From Blepharisma stoltei (lineage: Eukaryota > Ciliophora > Heterotrichea > Heterotrichida > Blepharismidae), in NCBI GenBank assembly GCA_914767885.1, contig CAJZBQ010000035.1, positions 310,001 through 374,000 on the forward strand: 64,000 nucleotides of DNA. The letters are read 5' to 3'. Positions 1 through 11,221 of the stretch are shown here, piece by piece. The first letter of the stretch is position 1. Each line of letters begins with the position of its first letter. The position numbers and the translations under genes were made by a program. The notes under the pieces were generated by a model that did not search any database, had not been told where the DNA came from, and was given only the letters and a program-made list of their open reading frames with translations.

Positions 1-483
1 AAAATCACAGCCAGCTCCGTTTACACACATAAAATCCGAGCTGCAGCCAATTTGCCCAATCTGGATTTGTGGAGAACAAAAATGGGTGCTCCCATCACAA
101 AAAAGTCCTGGGTTGCAGGAATTGCTGTCTTGACAACTGTCTCCATTTCCTGCACCTTTGCAGATTCCATTTACACAACCTTTAGTAGCATAACCATTGC
201 AGGTTACTGTAGCATTGCACTTCTCTCCAGGCCATGCTTGTCCAGTGAAATTTTGAGGGACAATGCATGTGCTATTACTATCATGATTCGGTGGACAAAA
301 ACTAGCGCTCCCAGTGCATGGCTGCACATAATAACTGTCAGCTTTTTGGCTTCAATAGACACAAGTATTATTGTTAAACTTTTGAGTTGAAAGCTTACAG
401 TTAAACATTTCACATCCAGTTGCTGACAGTTTTGCGTTCACAAAAGTAACCAACACCGCAAAAACAAAAACAAGTCTTTGCAT
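1..483 (-). CDS. Secreted cysteine-rich protein, partial (C-terminus off the left edge)
   Basis: Reading leftward from ATG at 481-483 gives an N-terminal signal peptide (MQRLVFVFAVLVTFVNA) followed by about 140 residues rich in Cys, Asn and Gly, with repeated CNG/CV/GxxC spacing (for example ATVTCNGYATKGCVNGICKG). One in-frame TGA (about position 356) must be read as Trp, otherwise the frame would close early. The pattern resembles secreted or surface-anchored Cys-rich ciliate proteins. No enzymatic motif is visible and the family is not identified. The frame is still open at base 1. The gap to the stop of the next gene is only about 23 bp, so the CDPK terminator and this promoter share very little space. 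Confidence 0.72.
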
Positions 484-506
484 TTATTATCGCTTTATTA
501 AAATAA

Positions 507-2036
507 TTATGGTCTATCATCAAAAATGTGTTGCATCATCGTTCGAAACTCATTCAAGTCGATTTCTCCGTCACCATTCTCATCTACCTCAGCGATCATG
601 TCTTTTCAGACCTCATCTGTAGCAATTAGCTCTTTTCCAAAAATATTTTTTAGCTCAATTGCGCTGATTTTACCACTCCCATCTTCATCGAACGCGCTAA
701 AGGCAGAATCGAGGTTTTCTATGCACAACAAGCTTTCTTTTCTTGCTGTAGCCATGATAAACTCTGTATAATCGATAAATCCCGAGTTATTCACGTCGAC
801 TTGCTTTATGATATCTTCAATGTCTTTTTGGCTGAATCCATTTCCACCTAAAGAATAGAAGGCTTCAAGGACTTCTTCTTTGCTTAGTTTGCCATCACCA
901 TTTGTGTCCATGTCTCGGAAAGCTTCGCCTAACTTTTTGATTTCTTCTTTGTTGCTGATTTGGGAGGCAATGTAGGTTAAAACGGCGCGTTGTAATTTTT
1001 GTTCAACTCGAAAAGTTTTGAGGTTTTGGAGAGAAATTTGGGCGATGTTTTCATCTCTTGGAATAGTTGAGGCGTTATAGATCATTCATTCGTCTTGAAC
1101 AGCTTCGTTTGCGGAGATTCGGGTGCCTGGGTCATAGTCAAGCATTCTTGTTATTAGCTTTTTTGCCATTGGAGTTACCCCTTCTCATGATGGGCTGTCA
1201 AAGGAAAATTCTCCTTTTTGAACTCTTCTGACAATTTGTGGGCCACTGCTTCCATTAAATGGAGGTCGCCCACACAGCAGTATATACAAAATCACTCCAC
1301 AGCTCCACATATCACATTTTTCATTGTAGCTTCTCCGCAAAACTTCTGGAGCAACATAATATGAGGTCCCATATTTCTTGGTCATACTCACTTTTGAGTC
1401 AAAAAACGCAGATAACCCGAAATCGATAACTTTCAAAGTTGCTTCATGAGACTGCGCATCTATTAGCAAATTTTCTGGTTTTAAGTCCCTATGGACAATG
1501 TTGTTTTGGTGGCAATATGCTACAGCACTGAGAAGCTGCCTCATAAATTGGGCTGCTATTGGTTCTGACAGCATTTTGCTTTTTATAATATAGTCAAACA
1601 ATTCCCCTCCTGGCACATATTCAGTCACTAAATGATAATTTGAGTCATCTTCATAGAACTCGTATAACTTTATGATATTGGGATGATCCATTTGTTTGAG
1701 AATTTCAATTTCCGTAAAAAATCGAGCACGGAGCTTCGTATCTTTACCTATGTTTTCCTTTGAAATCGTTTTGATAGCCCTTTTCAAGCCTGTAATTTTA
1801 TTTGAAGCAAGTCTGACTTCTCCGTATGAGCCTGCATATATCGCTTTTTCAAATGAATAATGTTCCTCAATGTTTCCTTTACGCCGACCTACAAAAAGTG
1901 AAGGATGAAAGGCTAATTGATCTTTGGATTCCACCTTTATAAGTCGGCTTGATTGAAAGCCATCTCTTTTTGAATTGAGATTGTCATCAGATGTTTTTTT
2001 TTGTGTGTTTTTTGATTTTGGTGCTATACAACCCAT
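507..2036 (-). CDS. Calcium-dependent protein kinase (CDPK), 509 aa
   Basis: Ser/Thr kinase domain followed by four EF-hands, the classic CDPK layout. It starts MGCIAPKSK: Gly2 is a myristoylation signal and Cys3 a likely palmitoylation site, so membrane association is expected. Visible kinase motifs are AIKTISK (VAIK Lys), HRDLKPENLL (catalytic loop), DFGLS and APEVL. The EF-hand loops DTNGDGKLSKEE, DVNNSGFIDYTE, DEDGSGKISAIE and DENGDGEIDLNE all keep the acidic ligands. Three in-frame TGA codons (at FDSPS-W-EG, QDE-W-MIY and TDEV-W-KDM) fall where CDPKs have Trp or another aromatic residue. With TGA as stop this single gene would appear as two fragments. Stop is TAA. No intron or IES is needed; 1530 nt is an exact multiple of three. 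Confidence 0.93.
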
Positions 2037-2040
2037 TATT

Positions 2041-2425
2041 AAATAAATTTAATATTTAAGCTTGGAATGATAAAAAATAACGTTTTAAAGACAAAATGGC
2101 AGGGAAATAAATTCAAATTTTATGGTAAATGAAGTGAAACTATTGTTTTTAAATACTAGAAGAGATTAGCAAAGAGATTAAGTAATATATTATACTAAAA
2201 AAATGTAGTTTGGCATGAAATGAAAACATTTATGCTCGCTATTCTATAGGATGATAAAAAAATGATATCAGATATTGTTTTAGAATTATTAAATAGAGTT
2301 AAGACCCAAGTTTCTAGCGTAAAAATAGTAAAAATAAATTAAGAACGCTAAAGAGTTTATTTTTAAAAAGCAGACTCATTAAAGCAGAAACAAAATCTTT
2401 TATACCAAAGTCTGAATATATTTAA
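2041..2425. other. AT-rich intergenic region, no gene seen
   Basis: 385 bp of AT-rich sequence between the CDPK start and the stop of the BPNT1-like gene. It should hold the CDPK promoter. No repeat, RNA gene or MITE terminus was recognised. Confidence 0.5.
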
Positions 2426-3337
2426 TTATAGTTTACTTCTATCAAAATTTCTCCATCCTTCAATAATTCTGTTTAAATGAGATTGATTCAGTGTAATAAT
2501 GATCCCATTTGAATTAGCCTTACTCGTTTCTTTATCAAAGCGATAGCTGTTTCCATTCAGATCAACACTATAGCCATTTAGTGATCTCATGATAGCTACC
2601 GATGGGCATATATCTCATTTAGAAGTAAAAGGAGAATCTACCAAATATATTGATGCTTGTCCTCTAAGAACAAGAATCGATTTAAATCCGCAGCCATCTG
2701 CATATATAACTTGGTCAGGATGTAAAAATTCCAATAATGCATTTCCCTGCGCTGATTTATGAAGTCTAGATGAAGCAATTGAAAAGTCATTTGAAAGGCT
2801 TGGAATGAATTGTGAAATGTTTGAAGATGTTTTGTACCAAACTCCAACATCCACTCCTCCAAAATAAGAAGGACAATTCTCTCCAAATGGTTGATGAATG
2901 ACTCCAAAAATTGGATTTTCGTCATAGGCCACCCCAATTAAAGTAGTAACTCCTTCCAAATCTCCCATTACAAAATTTTTCGTCCCATCTAAGGGGTCAA
3001 TCCATATGGTAATTCGCTGAATGTCTAAATCTCTATCAGAACTAGAGAATAATTCCAAAGGTTCTGGCTCAATTTCAACTGAGCTACGTAGATCTTACTC
3101 GTTTTCATTAATTTCAATTGTTTCCTCACCAATTATTTGTAGCCCAGGAAAATATCTGAGTAAAGTTGCTGATATAATCTTTTGGGAGCCTAAATCTGCA
3201 GCTGTGCAAGGATTGTCATAGGATTTGTCAAAAGTGTTGAGACTTCTGCTATTTCAAACGTTCCTTATGATTCTTCCAGCTTGATCTCCAAGACGAACAC
3301 ATGCGGAAAATAGAGCTGAAGCTTTGACTGCGGCCAT
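2426..3337 (-). CDS. Inositol monophosphatase family, 3'(2'),5'-bisphosphate nucleotidase-like, 298 aa
   Basis: Metal-dependent phosphatase of the IMPase/BPNT1 superfamily, which removes phosphate from PAP/PAPS or inositol phosphates. Starts MAAVKASALFSACVRLGDQAG. The metal-binding motifs GEE (in LQIIGEET) and WIDPLDGTKNFV (D-P-L-D-G-T) are present, followed by GVTTLIGVAYDENPIFGVIHQP, as in BPNT1, and the C-terminal WDICPSVAI motif whose Trp is TGA. One 15-nt intron (3084-3098, GTAAGATCTACGTAG on the coding strand) splits codon N-D in the first third. It contains the in-frame TAA that would otherwise end the frame, and removing it joins ...INEN to DSVEIEPEP. BPNT1 is favoured over true IMPase by the WIDPLDGTK(N/E) and GVxTLIG spacing; substrate is inferred only. 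Confidence 0.85.
3084..3098 (-). other. 15-nt spliceosomal intron
   Basis: Coding strand GTAAGATCTACGTAG. It begins GTA, has A at position 10 and ends TAG. It restores the BPNT1-like frame. Confidence 0.85.
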
Positions 3338-3764
3338 TTTCCAAAAAATTACTTGATGAACCACTGCGAGATTTGATGCTGAATTCAGATTTTAGGTTGT
3401 TAACTTTAACCTTTCAATAGAGCCAGAAAAGGAAAACACGAATAAATTTAAATTTTGAAATTCCTTATACTCCTTAAACCTGCTGCTGAATCTTAATTTC
3501 AAAAAAAAAAAATAAGAAGCCTATATTTGCCTAAAGAACTAGGAGAAATTTTAGAAGCTTGAAGATCATTAAAAAGAGGAATGCAGTCTGCTATAGATTA
3601 CTGGGGAATAAATAAATGCATTCCATTTAGGATTATTTATTACATTCTTTGAATTAGCCAGCTTTATTCACGCACATGCAGCTTCTCTATAAAGACTGAG
3701 CAGTTTTACAATTAAATCTGACTACCAACTTATCAAATAATTTTATTAAAGTTATTCTTCAAAA
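3338..3764. other. Intergenic region, no gene seen
   Basis: 427 bp, AT-rich, between the BPNT1-like start and the stop of the next minus-strand gene. No recognisable repeat or RNA. Confidence 0.45.
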
Positions 3765-4382
3765 TTATATTTGGCCAGTTTTTCTTGCTTTTACACTTAC
3801 GTTGCCAATAACTAAAGGCTTGATTGAAGTTGAGTTCAGTGCCATGATAACTAAATAGAAGGCATCATTTGTATAGTGAGATGTGACTTCATTTATAACA
3901 ACATTACTGAAATAAACAAACCCATCAGAGTACATTACAGATTCTGTTGTTCCTCTGATGATCTTTTTACCAGAAATATTTAGCTTCAGTAACTTGGGAG
4001 GGTTTTCACTGCTAAATAGCAAAACTTTAAATTTTTGAGTATTTGGGATCTGAATTTGGATATCGTTTTTATCAGCCACAAATACACGCAGTTCAAAACC
4101 CTTTTCTTTATAGATCACAGAAGGAAGAGCATCTGCGAGCTGGATGAAGTGCACGAAATTATTATTCGCTGAGGCCCATTGGAAAATTTGGTCTATTTGA
4201 GCATGTTCATCGGCCAACAAATTTGGCTGGCTTTGGCTCGAATTAGAATGATTTATCAATTTTATTTGCTCAATGATATTGTCAAGCGAATCACTTATTT
4301 GTTTATTGGCAACTACGATTTGATTGACTATTTGCTGCTGTAGAACTAACATGTTTACAAATTCATCAGTAATGCTGTACAT
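3765..4382 (-). CDS. Conserved-looking hypothetical protein, 205 aa
   Basis: Uninterrupted 205-residue frame ending in TAA. The first 60 residues are helical and Gln/Asn-rich (VLQQQIVNQIVVANKQISDS). The rest alternates hydrophobic and charged residues in a beta-strand-like pattern (FELRVFVADKNDIQIQIPN, LNISGKKIIRGTTESVMY, GFVYFSNVVINEV). No signal peptide, membrane segment or catalytic motif. The beta-rich half with a C-terminal SVKARK faintly recalls immunoglobulin-like DNA-binding folds, but I cannot name a family. Normal start context, and similar base use to its neighbours. Confidence 0.6.
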   Translation of the reverse strand: MYSITDEFVNMLVLQQQIVNQIVVANKQISDSLDNIIEQIKLINHSNSSQSQPNLLADEHAQIDQIFQWASANNNFVHFIQLADALPSVIYKEKGFELRVFVADKNDIQIQIPNTQKFKVLLFSSENPPKLLKLNISGKKIIRGTTESVMYSDGFVYFSNVVINEVTSHYTNDAFYLVIMALNSTSIKPLVIGNVSVKARKTGQI

Positions 4383-4715
4383 CTCTTGATTATCTAATTT
4401 AGAATTTCTAGAATTGGGGTATAAATGGAAGATATTTATGTTTACTTTTAACTGGCTATAATAAAAATATCAGCTTTGTTATAAGAACCAGCAAGATATC
4501 GCTGTTTCAAGCTGCAGGAGAATATAATAAATACAGCTTTATGCGCTTCTAATCAAATTAGTCTATTTAAATTCATAATTTTGGCTTAGCCTTAGCTAAA
4601 ATTTTATCTAATATAAATATTAATTCTCATAGTTTATGATTATTTAGCTCACTTATATTGCAATAAATTCTTTAATAAGCGTGAGCTATATCTAAGCCTA
4701 ATTATATTACTTATT
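4383..4715. other. Intergenic region, no gene seen
   Basis: About 330 bp of AT-rich sequence between two minus-strand genes; nothing else recognised. Confidence 0.45.
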
Positions 4716-7167
4716 CTAGTTTCCAACCCAAGAGTGAGGAATAAATTTCCCTATTACTCCATATTTTGGATAAAGGTCAATTTGCTGCCTTGCAAAAAAT
4801 TCCCAGCTATAAAACATGACTAAAAGCCCATTGCCCACAAGGAACATTGACCACACAAAAACATTTAAAAACCGTTTTTCTTGTCTTGAAAAGAATGTAT
4901 ATAGCACTCCAGGCCCTCCAAACATAGCAAATAAAATAGGATAAAAAAATCCCATCGATACAGCAATAATAAGTTCATGAATAACAGCAGAATAAACAAA
5001 AACTATTGCAAACCCAACAAATTGTGATACTTTTCCTTTTGAGAATCTATACACATCTTGATAAAAATATTGAAAGAGCCACTCGTGCACAGTAATATTC
5101 CACGTTCTATAATAAGCATGGAAACTAGTCACATTTCACCAATCAGTATAGAATTGTCGGTCTCCAAATCTCATGATTTCTGCCCATAAGTTTTGCCAGC
5201 TGTGTAGGATGCCAAAGAACATTAAAACCAATAGCATAGTGCCTGGCAGCATAATGTTGAACCAAGAAGTCAAGATAAATCTTAATTCCCAAGGCTTGTT
5301 TCATGACTCTTTAAAATATGGAATGCAAATTGTGTGTAGTAATAAATAAACATAAAACGTTGTTCCAAAAACATTTAGAAGATTATATACAATGTTCCAC
5401 CATCTTCTATGCGGTGTTATTCGCGGATAAGAGTCTCGGTATATGAGAGTTGGAGCGAAAAAATAAAAAAAGAATCTTTTAAATTCAGTTATAGGATCTT
5501 CAATTGTGATAGTTGGAATATTTAGATTTTCAACTGTGATTCCCTTTTTAGCCATGCTTGGATGAATGTAAGTAGCATACTCATTAGGTCCATTTCCAAA
5601 TAAAAGTTTTTCTCTTACTCCCCCCTCTGTGAGCGAATAAAACCATTAGAAAAATCTCTATTTTTTGACCAAAAACTCACCCTCCGTGAGCGAACAAAAA
5701 TTTTTTTAATAGAAAAATCTTTTATGGAAAAATTTTGATATATAAGTGATAATTAGTATAATGAAATCTTAAGCTAATTCTGTTTTATTTTAAACAAATT
5801 GCGTTTTAAAACATAAATTTAATAATTAAATTAATACCCGCTTTCCAATTATTGCGAAGTGGGATTTTTTTAAATTTCGAAAAAAATATGTTCTATAAAA
5901 AAAAATATAAAATTTTAAAAAAAAAAAAATATTAACCTCCCCCTCCGTGAGCAAACAAGATTTTTTTTGTTCACTCATGGAGGGGGGAGTTAGATAAGAA
6001 TGCATAGTCATCGACATTCTTGCCATTTCGCAAGTCACGACTAAACCACTTGCCATTGGAAGACTGAAATGCAAGGACCAATAGCAAGGACCAATAAACA
6101 TAAATAACTGCATAATGACATATATAGTGATTCAGACTGGCTTAGACAAGTACCCTTTATGAATAAGCTGCACCAATGGAACGACCAATAAACACCAGCT
6201 GGTTTCAAGCAGCCACCCCAAAATCACTAAATGAAACTTTCCAAAAGCCCATGAAAATAGGGATAAATCCAATATGACGCTGTTTTCAATATATCCTCTC
6301 ACGATTTCCCCAATGCACATGACAAGCATGATCGCAATGAAAATATGATAAACCGTTCTAAAATCTTCATTCTTTAGCATTTTTATCAGCAGACTTGATC
6401 TTCTTCTATGAACTTTTGACATAAATAAAATGGCCACCAATCTGACCTGTCCTTCTCCCGCAGCCTCAGGTTTTATGGGTTTAAGAGGGCCAGGGCCTGG
6501 AGAATTTGTGTCCGGGGTAGGTTTTTTCCCCTGGCCAGGACACCATGGCAGGGCTTTTTTACCTCTGCCTATGACAAGTAGACCAGAGTCGTAAAGATAA
6601 TCCCACATTCCTGGCAGTGAAGGTATTAATGGAGGGCAGGAGGAGACTTCAGAACACCTACCATTTCCCACCTCCTGACAGACGGGGCTGACAGTTAGGG
6701 GTTGTTCAAGGAAGTGCCTGGGTGCGTCACCCCTAGAGCGTCGAAGTCACCATTTTTGGCGACGTAGGCAAAAATGGTGTAAGTGCTACCCATTTATAGG
6801 GCGCGAGCCTGAAGTGGGAGGAGCAATCTTAATCTAATATATGAACTTTTTGAGATAAAATGCAAGTTTTTCCTGAATTTTTCTTTTCATCTAGAACATT
6901 GACTTCAACTTCAATGAGCTCATTGATAACTTTATTGAATTCTGAGTCAAATTCTTTTAAGGTCTGCTGGATTTTTTCCTGCATTTCCTTTTGTATATCA
7001 ACTAATGATGAATTGATTTTATTCATCACTTCTTGTCTAATTTCCTTCAGTCTTGCCTCGCAGTGAGTATCTTTCGAACTTAGATTTTTATCATCCTGAA
7101 AGGACTGAAGGAGTTCTATAGCTGAAGAAAGCTGCTTCTGAATTAAAGAAATGTTTTGACCCTCCAT
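4716..7167 (-). CDS. MBOAT sterol/diacylglycerol O-acyltransferase, 547 aa after removal of two IESs
   Basis: ER membrane acyltransferase of the ACAT/SOAT/DGAT1 group, making sterol or acylglycerol esters. The soluble, charged N-terminal region (MEGQNISLIQKQLSS...) is followed by HRRRSSLLIKMLKNEDFRT, several membrane spans, HSYLREKLLF, APTLIYRDSYPR, the hallmark FYTDWWN (second W is TGA) and the active-site His in SAVIHELIIAV. Two germline insertions break the exon: a retroposon segment (6407-6839) and a MITE (5616-5990). Cutting each between its TA copies gives SQKVHRRRSS and TMHSYLREKL, both matching the family, and 1644 nt of coding sequence (exact triplets). Stop is TAG. ACAT and DGAT1 share these motifs, so the acceptor is undecided. 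Confidence 0.88.
5616..5990. mobile_element. TA-bounded MITE/IES in the acyltransferase exon (375 bp)
   Basis: Starts TACTCCCCCC, ends GGGGGGAGT before a second TA (5991-5992). Termini carry CTCTGTGAGCGAA and GTTCACTCATGGAGGG inverted copies. Excision leaving one TA fuses codons to HSYLREK in frame. Confidence 0.88.
6407..6839 (+). mobile_element. SINE-like retroposon acting as an IES in the acyltransferase exon (433 bp)
   Basis: GC-rich insert starting near AATAAAATGGCC (about 6424) and ending CTTAATCTAATA. It is flanked by the near-perfect 13-14 bp duplication TATGAACTTTT(T)GA at 6407 and 6840. Each copy begins with TA; removing 6407-6839 keeps one copy and restores SQKVHRRR. Near its 3' end it carries the hairpin GTCACCATTTTTGGCGAC (about 6746). 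Confidence 0.85.
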
Positions 7168-7381
7168 TTATAAGAACTTAAAATGAGTTAAGACAGATAA
7201 TAAGTTGAAGAGTTTTTTCAATATAATTGAGTATTAGAAATTTCTAGAGCATAGAAAATATGTCAACTAAAGAATATTTCGTAAAAGAATTAAAAAAATA
7301 AAAACATGAGATAAGAATGAAATTCCAAATCTAAAGAAATTGAGGATTAGGTTTTATTGAAGCGTTATTTCAAAGATTGCT

Positions 7382-7744
7382 TACTCCCCACCTCTGTGAG
7401 CAAAAAAACCATTATTTTTTACCCAAAAAAACCCACCCTCCGTGAGCGAACAAAAATTTTTTAAAAGAAAAATTATTTTATTAAAAAATATTTTAATATA
7501 TAAGTGATAATTAGTATAACTAAATCTCTAGCTAATTCTGTTTAATTTTAAACAAATTGCGTTTTAAAATATAAATTTTACAAATAAAATTAATATTTGC
7601 TCTTCAATTTTTACGAAGTAGGGTTTTTTACATTTCAGAAAAAACAAATTCTATAAACTTTCTTTAGAATGTTTTTTTAAAAAAAATTAATCCCTCCGTA
7701 GTGAACGAACAAGATTTTATTGTTGCACAAGGAGGAGGAGGAGT
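7382..7744. mobile_element. MITE in the acyltransferase upstream region (363 bp)
   Basis: TACTCCCC...GGAGGAGGAGT then TA at 7745. Shares the CCACCCTCCGTGAGCGAAC internal motif and the AT-rich core TATATAAGTGATAATTAGTA with other copies. Confidence 0.8.
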
Positions 7745-7985
7745 TAAGGAAAATATTTGCTAGAATTTTCAACTGTAATAAGTTATTTTCGTAAAAATAA
7801 TTTTATTATTGCAAGGAAAATAGCATTTACTAATAGGATTTTATGCTATATACCTCGATTAGCTAAAATTAATTACTTTCTTTTAATCTCCAGAAGCTGG
7901 AATCTGTTTTTATAATGGCAAAGATAAGATAATAATCTATACATTATAACTTTTATTTAGGCATATCAAAAATTATTTTTTATCT

Positions 7986-8266
7986 TAATCCCCCTAGTGA
8001 GAAATTAAAACCATTGGAAAAAAAGTTTTTAATAGAAAAATTATTTACGAAAAAAAAAAGATATATAAGTGATAATTATTATGATGAAATCTCATGCTAA
8101 TTCAGCTTAATTTTAAACAGCTTACATTTTATAGTATAAATTAACAAATTAAATTAATATTTGCTTTCCAATTTTTATGAAAATGGATTTTTTTAAATTT
8201 CGAGAAAAAAAATTAACCCTTCTTGAGCGAACAAAATCTTTTTGTTTGCTCACGGAGAAGGGAAGT
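7986..8266. mobile_element. Degenerate MITE copy (281 bp)
   Basis: TAATCCCCCTAGTGAG...TTTGCTCACGGAGAAGGGAAGT then TA at 8267. Same core (ATATATAAGTGATAATTA) but eroded left terminus and an internal deletion. Lies just downstream of casein kinase I. Confidence 0.7.
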
Positions 8267-8370
8267 TAGAATTCAATTCATTTATTAATAAATCTCTTTT
8301 AAGATTAAACTTTTAACTGTATTTAAATCTATATATAATAAATTATCAGGTATATGCACCTTTGAAATCG

Positions 8371-9702
8371 CTAAAATATATCACATCTTGTTTTTTGCCT
8401 TTGAATTTCCCTTGGCCTTTCATTATAAGATCTTATCATCCCAAGATTACTTCCTGTGAGTTCGCGTTCTCTTCTTTCTATAGGAGGGAGCTTAACAACA
8501 TCTTCTTCTTTATTTGTTCTAAGTTTGCTTCCCCTTCTTAAGTACCCTGCATTTCAGTCAAAAATTAAATCATTTTGAAATTCCTCTCTCATAAAAGCTT
8601 CTTTCAAAATTCTCCTTAAATACCCATAGTCAGGCCTGTCCTCAAACTTAAGTCCTCTACAATATTGTATAAACATAGTTAATTCTGGAGGAAACCCTCT
8701 ACAGAGTAATTCAATTGGCGTGTTCAGCTTTCTTTCCATTATTTTTTGGTATTTGTCTTGCTTTGCTTGTGCAGCTACTCCTTGCCAAGGTAAAGATCCT
8801 CTTAAGAAATACACAATTACGTATCCAATACTCTCCAAGTCATCTCTTCTACTTTGTTCAATTCCCAAGTGTGTATTTATTGATACATATCTTGCGGTTC
8901 CAGTCAAGCTTTTATTCTCTGTATATTGGATATGCTTACTTCCTCCCTCTATGAGCGAACAAAAACCATTAAAAAGTTTCCTATTTTTTGGGTAAAATCC
9001 ACCCTCATGAGCGAACAAAAAATTTTGATGAATAAGTGATAATTTTTATAGCGAAATCTTTGTGCTAATTCTAATTGCATTTATTTCGCAAATTAATCAA
9101 TACTTCCAATTTTGCGAATTTTGAAAAAAAAATTATTATAAAAATTTATATTAAAATTATTAAATCGATGACGGTGTACAAATTTTTTTGTTTGCTTATA
9201 TAGGCGGGAAGTTAGCTGTTTTCTGATCTCTAAATTTTTTGGCAAGGCCAAAGTCAATTAAATAAATAAGGCTGCTTCGGTTACCTATCCCAACTAAAAA
9301 ATTGTCAGGCTTTATGTCTCGATGAATAAAATTTTTTGAGTGCAAGTACTCAATTCTGCAAAGCATCTGTTCAGCAACCATAAGTGCAGTTTTCAATGTA
9401 AATCTTCGCTTGCATGAATTAAACAGGTCTTCGAGGCTTTGACCAAGCATCTCCATAACCATGACGTTATAAGTCGCTTCAACTCCAGACCAATACACCA
9501 TAGGTATACCTGGGATGCCTTGGATCATTTTTATTACTTTACTTTCATAAATTAATTGAGGGTGCTTGGTGCTGAGACTTTCTAGCTTTATTGCAACGTT
9601 TTCATTTGTTTGGATATTTGTGCCTTGATATATTTCTCCAAAAGAGCCAGCCCCGATTTTTTTGCCAACTCTGTATTTACTTCCGACTCTGATATCATTC
9701 AT
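8371..9702 (-). CDS. Casein kinase I family protein kinase, 351 aa after removal of one MITE
   Basis: CK1 Ser/Thr kinase. Starts [27 protein letters not shown] (glycine loop), VAIKLES, then [23 protein letters not shown] and the CK1-specific [37 protein letters not shown], with the CK1-type SIN in place of APE. A MITE (8937-9212) interrupts the activation segment. TA-to-TA removal yields [22 protein letters not shown], matching CK1, and 1056 nt (352 codons including TAG). A TGA-coded Trp follows NDLIFD. The tail is short and basic, ending RQKTRCDIF. Without excision the gene would stop just after DFG, so MAC processing is required for function. Confidence 0.9.
8937..9212. mobile_element. TA-bounded MITE/IES in casein kinase I (276 bp)
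   Basis: TACTTCCTCCCTCTATGAGC...GGCGGGAAGT with TA at 9213-9214. Diverged copy; precise excision gives [13 protein letters not shown]. Confidence 0.86.
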
Positions 9703-9929
9703 TTTCTAATTTTATTAATTGAGTCATCTTTAATCAGCGTCATTTGCTCGTGATATTAATATTTTTCATGATAAATAAATTATATGAATTTGATATTTTC
9801 CTTTTGCAAACTTTTGACAGAATTTGTTTATATTTATTAGAGAGAGCTTATTAGATGCTCTTATCCGATATATAAGTTAAGAATTGCAGAAATAAATAGA
9901 ATAATCATAATAAGTTAAATTAAACGTCT

Positions 9930-10322
9930 TAAGGTTTTCCAGATTTAAAACCTTCGCAAGCTTTCTGCTGCCGGACCCTTGCCTGCCAGGGGGGTAGCAT
10001 TAATTGCCTGAGTCCCATCAACAGCAGCCTTCTCCCAGGACTAAGGGCTTGTAATACATCCCTGAGTTTTGGCAGGTCAGAAAGACCCCCCTGTGCTGAA
10101 CGTCTTGTGGGTGTTATAGAGGAGATAGGAAAGAATCAGTGACCCAATAATAATCTGGATAACTAATTCTTGAACTGAAATAGCAATCAGTTGACTCTCA
10201 AGGCTGCCCATCCCATAAAGCCGCTCTAGGCGAACTAAGAGTTAGGATTAAAGGGTCTAGAGATTGATTTAGCCTGCAAAACCATTTTTTGACGCCCAAA
10301 GTGATGTGTCATCGTCAAGGGC
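9930..10322 (-). mobile_element. Retroposon-like element related to the one at 63620, split by a TIR element
   Basis: GC-rich stretch whose reverse complement aligns by eye with 63620-64000: both have GAC-GA-GCACCATTTTTGGCG-like sequence, then TATGGGGTGGGC and GATTATTATTGGGT/GATTATCCGGATGGG blocks. Its 5' head (ATGGTGGCGACGAAATATA) appears to lie on the far side of the 10323-12623 element, near 12624-12640. The boundary at 9930 is approximate. Confidence 0.6.
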
Positions 10323-10350
10323 ATATAGCTTATATCCCTTTATAGATTTC

Positions 10351-10774
10351 AAGAAATAAAATGGTGATGTCGACGGAAATTGGACACCTCCTATGAGCTG
10401 GTAGGACCCATTGCTGATGAAGCTGAAGATACAGGTCTCATTCCTGTCCTAAGTAGGCCTTCAGTTGGGGGAAGCCGTGCCGAAGAGGAAGTTTTATTTC
10501 TCCCCCGAAGGTTTTCCCTGTCCCTGCCAGACGGGCTAGACAGGTTTTTCCTACCATGTGGTCTTCCTTCATCGGGACCATCGGGGCACTCAGACAGAAG
10601 TGGCTCTGCCCAAAGGAGCTGATCCTTTGGACAGGTGGTTTTGACCAGAATCGAGATGGCGTCTGGCCTGGGAGTATGGCCACATCAGAACCCGACCGGG
10701 GGTCGTCTTTCGAGCTGAGGTGTTGAGGTCAGTGGCTCAGCCGCTTATGGCCTTACAAAACTAACTTAACTTAA
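10351..10774 (+). mobile_element. Retroposon nested in the left arm of the TIR element (424 bp)
   Basis: Begins AAGAAATAAAATGGTGATG, ends CTAACTTAACTTAA. Flanked by perfect 13-bp duplications CTTTATAGATTTC at 10338-10350 and 10775-10787. Closely related to the copy at 16500-16891 (shared TTTCTCCCCCGAAGGTTTT and CTACCAYRTGGTCTT blocks). Confidence 0.85.
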
Positions 10775-11221
10775 CTTTATAGATTTCTTTATCGAGCAAA
10801 TGTACTAGATTATTGAACGACCAAGAGAGACTCTAATTAAAGGAACGGACTGGATATCTATATCAGGAAGTGCTAAAAATTATATATCAAAAAATGGTGA
10901 CAAGTCTGAAAAAAGTTGGCAAGTGAACGCGCCAATTTTTAAAATGGATTTATTATTAAAATAATTTTAAACTTAAGATACCCAATTAGACAGAAGATAT
11001 AATTGCATATTATATATTGGCTTTAAATATTTTGATTTTCATATATATTTAATTTTAATAATAGCTGTAAAAATCAAAACCAATGTGCATTTTTCCGGCT
11101 CGATGGAATTTCTTTATTTTATAATAATTTAGTTATGAAGACTAGAGTTATAATTTGCAAAGTGCGTGGCTTGTGATTCTCAATATATAAGAAGTTCTTA
11201 TCGACTCATATGATGTGTACT

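Noticed and set aside
1086..1184. Apparent gap splitting the CDPK into two genes
   Set aside because: Disappears when TGA is read as Trp; the frame is continuous.
10380..10683. Open frames inside the nested retroposon at 10351-10774
   Set aside because: Not conserved in the sister copy at 16500-16891; by-product of GC content.
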